Shown: positions 1 to 5,370 of the stretch, piece after piece
Numbering within the stretch: the first letter of the stretch is position 1
How the letters are laid out: the number at the start of each line of letters is the position of its first letter
Assembly: GCA_004562175.1 (NCBI GenBank)
Contig: SFRS01000042.1
Location: 1 to 6,651 of the forward strand
Direction of reading: 5' to 3'
Source: a bacterium
GTDB taxonomy: Bacteria > Bacillota > Negativicutes > Acidaminococcales > Acidaminococcaceae
Length of the DNA stretch: 6,651 nucleotides
Notes under the pieces: model-generated
The model's input: the letters and a program-made list of their open reading frames with translations, nothing else
What the model was told of the DNA's origin: nothing
Databases searched by the model: none
Position numbers and translations under genes: made by a program

Positions 1-1317
1 CATTTTTTCTCCTACCATCTCATAGGTAAAGCCTTGCAGGATGCGCACTCTGACCATATCGCCCACCGCAAGTCCCTCAGCGTTCTCAATAAAGATGGTA
101 CCATCGATATCAGGCGCCTCGTGGGTGCTGCGTCCATAAGCCAAATTGTCCTCGTCAAAGCCCTCCACCAGTACATCAAGCTCTGCGTCCTCGCGCTCCT
201 GATGGATTTCCTCGGAAATACCGGCCTGCAAGGCCATCAGCTCGTGATAGCGATTTTCTTTCACTTCGGGAGCAATTTGGTTTTCCATGGCACCGGCTAC
301 AGTGCCCTCTTCTTGGGAATATTGGAACACACCTGCATTTTCAAAGCGCTGCTTTTCTACGAAATCCATGAGCTCCGCAAAATCCTCGTCTGTTTCACCG
401 GGAAAGCCCACGATGAAGGTGGTGCGGATGGTGATGCCGGGGATGCGGGTGCGCAGCTTGTTGAGTAGTGTCTCCACCTGCGCGCGAGTGTCAAAGCGGT
501 TCATGCTGTCCAAAAGCCTGTCGCTGGCATGCTGCAGGGGAATGTCGATATATTTGCAAACCTTGTCTAAAGTGGCAAAGGCTTCAATCAATTCATCGGT
601 AAAGTTATTGGGATACAGGTACATAACCCTGATCCACTCAATGCCCTCCAGAGCATTCAAATCACGGAGCAGCTGGGGCAAAAGCAGCTTGCCGGTGCTG
701 TCCTCACCGTAGCGAGTGGTATCCTGGGCTACTACAATGATTTCCTTGATACCGCTCTCGGCCAAGGCCTTGGCCTCCGCCATAACCTCATCATAGGGAC
801 GGGAGGTATAGGGACCGCGGAGCTGGGGAATGATGCAGTAGGAGCAGCAATTGTCGCAGCCCTCGGCGATTTTCAGATAGGCCATATAGCCAGGGGTGGT
901 GAGCATGCGGGGCGGCATAGCTACATTTTTGCTTGTCAACTTTTCTAAATGCTTCAAGCGTTTGCCCGCCATAACCTGATCGATAACCCAGCCAATATCG
1001 GTAAAGCTGTCGGTACCTACAATGGCGTCCACCTCGGGCATGCTTTCAAAAAGCTCGTCCGCATAGCGCTGACCCAAGCAGCCCGTCATGACCAAATATT
1101 TACAGCTGCCATTTTGCTTATATTCTGCCATTTGCAGCACCGTGTTAATGGACTCCTCCTTGGCGCTTTCAATAAAGCCACAGGTGTTCACAATAATCAA
1201 ATCGGCCTCCGCCGGGTCATTGGTGATTTCCAGCTGTTTTTCCCGAATCAAGCCCAGCATAACCTCAGAATCCACCAGATTCTTGGGGCAGCCCAAGCTG
1301 ACCATACCTATCTTCAT
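1..1317 (-). CDS. rimO: Ribosomal protein S12 methylthiotransferase RimO (3' end just cut by window edge)
   Basis: Translating the minus strand from ATG 1317-1315 gives 439 uninterrupted codons to the window edge with no stop. RimO proteins are usually about 440 residues, so only the last few codons and the stop should be missing. Known role: a radical SAM enzyme with two [4Fe-4S] clusters that adds a methylthio group to the beta carbon of a conserved aspartate of ribosomal protein S12, in the cytoplasm. Seen here: an N-terminal UPF0004/MTTase domain with cluster cysteines C10 (VSLGC), C46 (NTCGF) and C80 (MTGC); the radical SAM motif C154-x3-C158-x2-C161 within EGCDNCCSYCIIP, with an extra Cys at 157; the stretches IPLQHASD (259-266) and IVGFPGETDEDF (302-313) typical of the methylthiotransferase family; and a C-terminal TRAM-like region from about 378. 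The acidic TRAM region (DVLVEGFDEDN, 381-391) and the start MKIGMVSLGCPKN favour RimO over the tRNA enzyme MiaB. It follows the lipoprotein gene by 51 bases and is probably co-transcribed with it. Confidence 0.95.
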   Translation of the reverse strand, partial: MKIGMVSLGCPKNLVDSEVMLGLIREKQLEITNDPAEADLIIVNTCGFIESAKEESINTVLQMAEYKQNGSCKYLVMTGCLGQRYADELFESMPEVDAIVGTDSFTDIGWVIDQVMAGKRLKHLEKLTSKNVAMPPRMLTTPGYMAYLKIAEGCDNCCSYCIIPQLRGPYTSRPYDEVMAEAKALAESGIKEIIVVAQDTTRYGEDSTGKLLLPQLLRDLNALEGIEWIRVMYLYPNNFTDELIEAFATLDKVCKYIDIPLQHASDRLLDSMNRFDTRAQVETLLNKLRTRIPGITIRTTFIVGFPGETDEDFAELMDFVEKQRFENAGVFQYSQEEGTVAGAMENQIAPEVKENRYHELMALQAGISEEIHQEREDAELDVLVEGFDEDNLAYGRSTHEAPDIDGTIFIENAEGLAVGDMVRVRILQGFTYEMVGEKM

Positions 1318-1326
1318 CTCATCCTT

Positions 1327-1333
1327 CCTCCTT
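1327..1333 (-). promoter_or_regulatory. Ribosome-binding site of rimO
   Basis: The minus strand reads AAGGAGG here, 9 bases before ATG 1317-1315. This decides the start. An in-frame ATG at 1368-1366, directly after the lipoprotein stop codon, would add 17 residues, but it has no Shine-Dalgarno sequence and the added residues precede the conserved RimO N-terminus. Confidence 0.85.
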
Positions 1334-1386
1334 CTATTTACTAAAGCACACTTTTTACAAAGGCGCATTTACTTGCTAAAGCGCAC
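1334..1386 (-). repeat. Decayed short duplication of the lipoprotein gene's 3' end
   Basis: The last six codons of the lipoprotein gene (GTG CGC TTT AGC AAG TAA, 1386-1369) recur 35 bases downstream as GTG TGC TTT AGT AAA TAG (1351-1334). Fourteen of 18 positions match and all four differences are transitions. The copy would read V-C-F-S-K-stop against V-R-F-S-K-stop, but it is out of frame with the gene because the offset is 35. It could be a remnant of a small tandem duplication, or chance given the short length. Confidence 0.45.
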
Positions 1387-2370
1387 ACGTTCCAGCCATC
1401 TATTGGTCAAGGCCTCCTGCTTGGCAGGCTCCAAATAGCTGGTATTCAGCCACAGCTTCTTGGCATCCACCGGCTTAGCGTCCACACCACGAGGGAAAAT
1501 GAACATGTAGCCCGTGTTATTGGTTTGGGCCACAGCCTGTACCTTGTCACTGCTGATGAGCCAGCTCATGAACTGAACAACAGCCTTCTCCTGCTCCTCG
1601 TTGCAGCCACTGAACATGCCCACGCAATACAGATTCACCGGTGTACCCTCCCTGGGGTGCACCACATAAGCGGGAAATTTATTCTCCAAATATTTAAAAA
1701 CGTAGCTCTGCCGGGTTATAGCCACATCCGCATCCCCCACTGCCGTCATGCGAATGGAGGTGAAGGGAAATTTGGCATATTGTCCCACAAAGCGGTTGAT
1801 ATTCCACAAATAATTCAAGGAAGTGGTTTCGCCCATGGCATCCGCAAAAGCGCCCAAAAAGTTTTGGGTACTGCTGCTGTCGGACAGATTTTCCATAGCA
1901 ACACGCAGCTGCTCGTTGTTCTCCAAATCAGTCCAGCCCTTCATGGCACTTTGGCCAATAATGCGGGCAAAGTATTGGTTCACCAAAAGCACTGCCGGGT
2001 CATAAAAGACCCCAAACCAATGACCTTCCTTGTCCTTGAGCTTGGCAGGTAACTTCTCTGCCAGCGCAAAGCTGGTCGGCTGCAGCTTGCCCTGCTGCTT
2101 AAGGCCGTAGAGGGTGCGCTGCTCCGCCAAAACCAGCTCCGGCAGGGGTGCCTCCGGCTTCAGCTCGCCGATAAAGCGCAGCTGGATTCCTTCTTTGTTG
2201 TTTTTATTAAAGCTCTCCACCAAATCCTGAGTGAACTTGCTATCCAGCTCCGAATAGAGGCAGAGCGTTCGCGTGGCCACCGGTGCCTTGGGCTCAGCAT
2301 CGGAGCCGCAGCCAGCTACTACCAGCAGCAGGGCCACAGCTACCAGGGCCACCAAAAATTTACGCAACAT
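1369..2370 (-). CDS. Extracellular solute-binding lipoprotein (ABC-type, Fe3+/AfuA-like class)
   Basis: A 333-residue protein with a lipoprotein signal: a short basic start (MLRK), a hydrophobic stretch at about 5-19 and a VVAGC lipobox with the predicted lipidated Cys at 21. The mature protein would be anchored to the outer face of the cytoplasmic membrane. The body resembles family 1 / type 2 periplasmic binding proteins: TLCLYSELDSKFTQDLVESF (35-54) matches the usual first strand and helix. GWTDLE (145-150), the SDSSSTQNFLGAF stretch (163-175) and GDADVAITRQ (212-221) match the positions of the family's hinge and ligand-site segments. The ligand cannot be read from the sequence; the iron-type assignment rests only on general pattern. 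No permease or ATPase gene is next to it, so it is an orphan binding protein here. The start is firm: an in-frame TAA lies one codon upstream of the ATG, and GGAGG is 7 bases before it. It lies 16 bases after ygiQ. It could also be a lipoprotein that has lost its transport role. Confidence 0.8.
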   Translation of the reverse strand: MLRKFLVALVAVALLLVVAGCGSDAEPKAPVATRTLCLYSELDSKFTQDLVESFNKNNKEGIQLRFIGELKPEAPLPELVLAEQRTLYGLKQQGKLQPTSFALAEKLPAKLKDKEGHWFGVFYDPAVLLVNQYFARIIGQSAMKGWTDLENNEQLRVAMENLSDSSSTQNFLGAFADAMGETTSLNYLWNINRFVGQYAKFPFTSIRMTAVGDADVAITRQSYVFKYLENKFPAYVVHPREGTPVNLYCVGMFSGCNEEQEKAVVQFMSWLISSDKVQAVAQTNNTGYMFIFPRGVDAKPVDAKKLWLNTSYLEPAKQEALTNRWLERVRFSK

Positions 2371-2377
2371 AGTTTAA

Positions 2378-2382
2378 CCTCC
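2378..2382 (-). promoter_or_regulatory. Ribosome-binding site of the solute-binding lipoprotein gene
   Basis: The minus strand reads GGAGG here, 7 bases before ATG 2370-2368. It touches the end of the palindrome at 2382-2395, so its accessibility may depend on that structure. Confidence 0.85.
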
Positions 2383-2395
2383 GCTCCTAGGAGCG
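2382..2395. repeat. Perfect 14-bp palindrome across the ygiQ stop codon
   Basis: The sequence CGCTCCTAGGAGCG is its own reverse complement and contains the ygiQ stop codon TAG (2389-2387). In the mRNA it could fold as a 5-bp stem (CGCUC/GAGCG) with a CUAG loop, ending at the first base of the GGAGG ribosome-binding site of the next gene. No U-tract follows, so it is not a typical terminator. A role in translational coupling between ygiQ and the lipoprotein gene is inference. Confidence 0.6.
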
Positions 2396-4330
2396 ATGTT
2401 TTTTGGCAGGCGCACTTTTACTAGTGGCCCTGCCTGCAGCTTTGCCCGCTCTGCCGCCACCTGCGCGCCCACGCGCAGCTCCGGCGCCAGCCTTCGCACC
2501 ACCGCCATGCTGTCCGCCAGAGCGCGGGCCGCCGCCGCGACGTTCCGGTCCGATGAGACATTTGGGCTCCGTGCCAATCAAGTCGGTGCGCCCCGCCCGC
2601 TGCAAGGCGTCCAGCACCAGCTGGCGATTGCGGGGAGCGCGGTACTGCATCAACGCCCGCTGCATGGCCTTGTCATGGGGATTGCGGGCCACGAAAATCG
2701 TTTCTCCCGTGGTGGGGTCAACGCCGGAATAATACATGGCCGTAGCCGCACTGCCGGGGGTGGGAATGAAATCCTGCACCTGCTCCGGCTGGTGCTTGAT
2801 GTCCCGCAGGAACTCCGCCAGCTCGATGGCGTTATTCAAGGTGCAGCCAGGATGGCTGCTGATAAAATAAGGTACTAAATATTGGGGCAGGCCTAGCTCC
2901 TGATTCTTTTTGGCATAGGCCCGCATAAATTTCAGGTAAACCTCCTTGCCCGGCTTGCCCATGCGCTTGAGCACGGGCGGAGCAATGTGCTCCGGGGCAA
3001 TCTTGAGTAAGCCGCTAATATGGTAGCGGCATAAAACATCCAAAAATTCCTGCTTTTTGTCGGCCAAAAGATAGTCATAACGAATACCGCTGCGGATGAA
3101 CACCTTCTTGATGCCCGGCAGCGCCCTGAGCTTGGCCAAAAGCTCAATATAATCGCTATGGTCCGCATCAATATTAGGACAGGGCTCCGGGAAGAGGCAC
3201 TGCCTGTCCTTGCACACGCCGTACTTCAACTGCTTAGCGCAGGAGGGATGGCGGAAGTTAGCTGTGGGTCCGCCCACGTCGTGGATATATCCCTTGAAGC
3301 CCGGCAGCTGGGAAATAATTTTTGCTTCCCGAATAATGGATTCGTGGCTACGGGCTTGGATGATGCGCCCCTGATGGGCATGAATAGCGCAGAAGGAGCA
3401 GCTGCCAAAGCAGCCACGACAGCTGACGATGCTGAACTGCACCTCCTCCAGTGCGGCCACGCCGCCCTTGGCGTCGTAGCTGGGGTGCCACTGGCGCATG
3501 TAGGGCAAATCATAAATAGCGTCCATTTCCTCCTGGGTCAGGGGATAAACGGGCGGATTTTGCACGATGTATTTATTTTGACCACGCTGTACCACGGGCT
3601 TGCCATAAAAGGGGTCCTGCTCGCGGCTTTGCAAATGATAAGCCTCCGCGAAGAACTTTTTATCATCCCGAATGGCCTTCCAGCCCGGCAGCTTCACGTA
3701 TTCCTGCCCCTCGGGCAGCTCGTCACAGGCATAGGCCGTGCCGCGGATGTAACGCATATCCTCCATGCTGGCGCCGCCGGCAAGGTAGTCTGCGATTTCC
3801 ACAATCTGCTTTTCACCCATGCCATACACCAAAAGGTCCGCTTTGCTGCTTTCCAAGATGGAGGGCAAGAGCTTGTTTTCCCAATAGTCGAAATGCACAA
3901 AGCGCCGCAAGCTGGCCTCGATGCCACCGATAATCACGGGCAAATGGGGCCAGAGACGCTTCACCATTTGGGCGTACACCATGGTGGCATGGTCGGGACG
4001 CTGCCCCACCGCGCCTCCGGCGGTGTATTTGTCCACACTGCGCGGATTCTTTGCTGCTGTATAATGGCACAGCATGGAATCCAGGTTGCCACCGGAAATG
4101 AGCACGCCCAAACGGGGCTTGCCCAAGGCGGCAAAGCTTTCCGGCTTGTCCCAAGCAGGCTGGCACAACAGCGCCACCTTGTAGCCCTGAGCCTCCAGCA
4201 CACGACAAATCACTGCCGGTCCAAAGGAGGGATGGTCCACATAGGCATCACCGCTGATGAACAAAAAGTCCAGCTGCTCCCAGCCACGCTCTACAATTTC
4301 TTCTTGGGAAATAGGTAAAAATTTATTCAT
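2387..4330 (-). CDS. ygiQ: YgiQ family radical SAM protein (UPF0313)
   Basis: A 647-residue cytoplasmic protein that is full length for the YgiQ family. The N-terminal part (about 20-200) resembles the family's cobalamin-binding-like fold, with LFISGDAYVDHPSFG (23-37) and VIIGGIEASLRR (132-143) as characteristic stretches. The radical SAM core carries C307-x3-C311-x2-C314 (CFGSCSFC), preceded by C304, so it should bind a [4Fe-4S] cluster and S-adenosylmethionine. A second cysteine group follows (C364, C373, C378, C384) after the family signature HDVGGPTANFRHPSC (350-364). It could hold another metal site, which is inference. The C-terminal part to about 595 matches the DUF3362-type region (QDFIPTPGSAATAMYYSG, 519-536). 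Residues 596-647 form a low-complexity tail rich in Gly, Ala, Arg and Lys. The reaction catalysed by this family is, to my knowledge, not established. The gene starts 12 bases after the rodZ-like gene, has AGGAG 6 bases before its ATG, and two in-frame stops block any upstream extension. Confidence 0.95.
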   Translation of the reverse strand: MNKFLPISQEEIVERGWEQLDFLFISGDAYVDHPSFGPAVICRVLEAQGYKVALLCQPAWDKPESFAALGKPRLGVLISGGNLDSMLCHYTAAKNPRSVDKYTAGGAVGQRPDHATMVYAQMVKRLWPHLPVIIGGIEASLRRFVHFDYWENKLLPSILESSKADLLVYGMGEKQIVEIADYLAGGASMEDMRYIRGTAYACDELPEGQEYVKLPGWKAIRDDKKFFAEAYHLQSREQDPFYGKPVVQRGQNKYIVQNPPVYPLTQEEMDAIYDLPYMRQWHPSYDAKGGVAALEEVQFSIVSCRGCFGSCSFCAIHAHQGRIIQARSHESIIREAKIISQLPGFKGYIHDVGGPTANFRHPSCAKQLKYGVCKDRQCLFPEPCPNIDADHSDYIELLAKLRALPGIKKVFIRSGIRYDYLLADKKQEFLDVLCRYHISGLLKIAPEHIAPPVLKRMGKPGKEVYLKFMRAYAKKNQELGLPQYLVPYFISSHPGCTLNNAIELAEFLRDIKHQPEQVQDFIPTPGSAATAMYYSGVDPTTGETIFVARNPHDKAMQRALMQYRAPRNRQLVLDALQRAGRTDLIGTEPKCLIGPERRGGGPRSGGQHGGGAKAGAGAARGRAGGGRAGKAAGRATSKSAPAKKHRS

Positions 4331-4336
4331 TAATAG

Positions 4337-4341
4337 CTCCT
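4337..4341 (-). promoter_or_regulatory. Ribosome-binding site of ygiQ, next to tandem stop codons
   Basis: AGGAG lies 6 bases before ATG 4330-4328. The preceding gene ends in TAG (4345-4343), immediately followed by a second in-frame TAG (4342-4340) that overlaps this site. The two genes share a reading frame, so the double stop prevents readthrough fusion. The close spacing suggests translational coupling. Confidence 0.8.
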
Positions 4342-4342
4342 A

Positions 4343-5353
4343 CTATTGTTTAGCCTTTGCTTGAGCTTGCCCAGCCTTCGGCTTGGCAGGCTGAGCAGCC
4401 TTGGTTTCGTTAGCCTTAGTATTGACAGGGACAGGCTGCGTATTAACAATCTGCATGTTGGCCGGCTTAGCCTCCTTAGCAGGGGCTGCCTCCGGCTTAC
4501 TTGCTTCCACCTTCTTGGTGGGAATGCTGGCTGCCGGCTTATTTGCCTGCACAGGGGGAGCTTCGTTTACAGCTCCCGGTCGGGTATACGTCTTCACCTG
4601 TACGCCGTGCTCACCCTTGAGGTCCACGCTTTCACCGTTAACCTCCAGCTTCATGACCCCGATATTGCCATATTTCACAATCAATTTATCCTTGGCCTCG
4701 AAGGTTGTTTTATCCTTGGCCCGCATCATGCCGGCAAATATTTCCTTGCCATCGGCCTGCACCTCCAGCCAACAATCGCCGGTTGCCTCCATCTGCACCT
4801 GCACCTTGTCCCAAACCACCGCGGGCTTGGCAGCAGACTCCTCTTTTTTCTCTACAGAAGCCACAGCTACAGGACGATTATTGAAGTAGTCAATAGCCCT
4901 AGGAATAGCAAAGTAGCCCCCGGCCAACACCAGCAGCACAGCCACTCCTGCCAAAGCCTGTCTAACATCAAAGCCGGACAATTTGGGCATGCTGGGCAGC
5001 TCCAGCTTGCCGGTGCCACTGCCTATGTCGCGAGGATTTTTCAGCTGGATATTCAGCTTCACCTTGTCCACCTCGCGAATACCCGCACTACGCATGGCCT
5101 CCTTGGCCACTCCGGCAGTGCTGGCCTTGTACAGCTGCACCAGCTCCGGTCCGTTCAGGCCCAAAAAATTACCATAATTGCGAATCATGCCCTTCAAGAA
5201 AACCTCGCCGGGAGTCTTGTCATATTCATCCTTTTCCAAGGCCTCCAGATACCGGCCACGGATGCTGGTACCCTGCTCGGCCTCAGCCAAGGACAGACCC
5301 TTGGCCAAGCGGGCTTCTCTCAGCAAAGTGCCAACGCTTTTTTCAGTGTCCAT
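4343..5353 (-). CDS. rodZ: RodZ-like protein: helix-turn-helix, one membrane segment, DUF4115-type domain
   Basis: A 336-residue single-pass membrane protein. Residues about 5-70 form a Cro/C1-type helix-turn-helix of the HTH_25 kind (VGTLLREARLAKGLSLAEAE, then TSIRGRYLEALEKDEYDKTP and VFLKGMIRNYGNFLGLN), the arrangement by which RodZ contacts the actin homologue MreB. A basic linker leads to one hydrophobic span at about 132-150, preceded by few charges. The extracytoplasmic part has a DUF4115-like beta domain at about 183-255 (CWLEVQADGKEIFAGMM, 194-210; IVKYGNIGVMKLEVNGE, 225-241). It ends in a long Lys/Ala/Pro-rich tail (262-336), probably disordered. The family supports rod shape and cell elongation through MreB and the cell-wall synthesis machinery, which fits its place after ftsK. 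The start is firm: an in-frame TGA lies two codons upstream, and GGAGG is 9 bases before the ATG. I infer function from domain order; the sequence is diverged from E. coli RodZ, so the symbol means RodZ-like. Confidence 0.88.
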   Translation of the reverse strand: MDTEKSVGTLLREARLAKGLSLAEAEQGTSIRGRYLEALEKDEYDKTPGEVFLKGMIRNYGNFLGLNGPELVQLYKASTAGVAKEAMRSAGIREVDKVKLNIQLKNPRDIGSGTGKLELPSMPKLSGFDVRQALAGVAVLLVLAGGYFAIPRAIDYFNNRPVAVASVEKKEESAAKPAVVWDKVQVQMEATGDCWLEVQADGKEIFAGMMRAKDKTTFEAKDKLIVKYGNIGVMKLEVNGESVDLKGEHGVQVKTYTRPGAVNEAPPVQANKPAASIPTKKVEASKPEAAPAKEAKPANMQIVNTQPVPVNTKANETKAAQPAKPKAGQAQAKAKQ

Positions 5354-5362
5354 TTGTCAGTA

Positions 5363-5367
5363 CCTCC
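5363..5367 (-). promoter_or_regulatory. Ribosome-binding site of the rodZ-like gene
   Basis: GGAGG on the minus strand, 9 bases before ATG 5353-5351, in the 17-base gap after the ftsK stop codon. With the in-frame TGA at 5359-5357 it fixes the start. Confidence 0.8.
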
Positions 5368-5370
5368 ACC

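Noticed and set aside
1314..1322. Two-codon frame ATG-AGA-TGA overlapping the rimO start
   Set aside because: It sits only 4 bases from the Shine-Dalgarno core and is most simply a chance ATG. Nothing else suggests a leader peptide.
34..1344. Several plus-strand open frames at the left end
   Set aside because: They are shadows of rimO on the minus strand, whose continuous 439-codon frame with all expected cysteines explains the region.
1318..1368. Alternative rimO start at ATG 1368-1366, directly after the lipoprotein stop codon
   Set aside because: It would add 17 residues not seen in RimO proteins and lacks a ribosome-binding site, whereas ATG 1317 has AAGGAGG at 9 bases.
2382..2395. Palindrome as a factor-independent terminator
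   Set aside because: The stem is only 5 bp and no run of U follows; the next bases are the ribosome-binding site of the following gene.
3158..4318. Long plus-strand open frame (386 codons) antisense to ygiQ
   Set aside because: It lies wholly inside ygiQ, whose minus-strand protein shows clear radical SAM motifs. The antisense translation has no recognisable domain and reflects codon bias of the real gene.
4351..4570. Repeated CCGGCTTA-like words near the end of the rodZ-like gene as a DNA repeat array
   Set aside because: They encode the Lys/Pro/Ala-rich low-complexity tail and are irregular in spacing, so the protein composition explains them.
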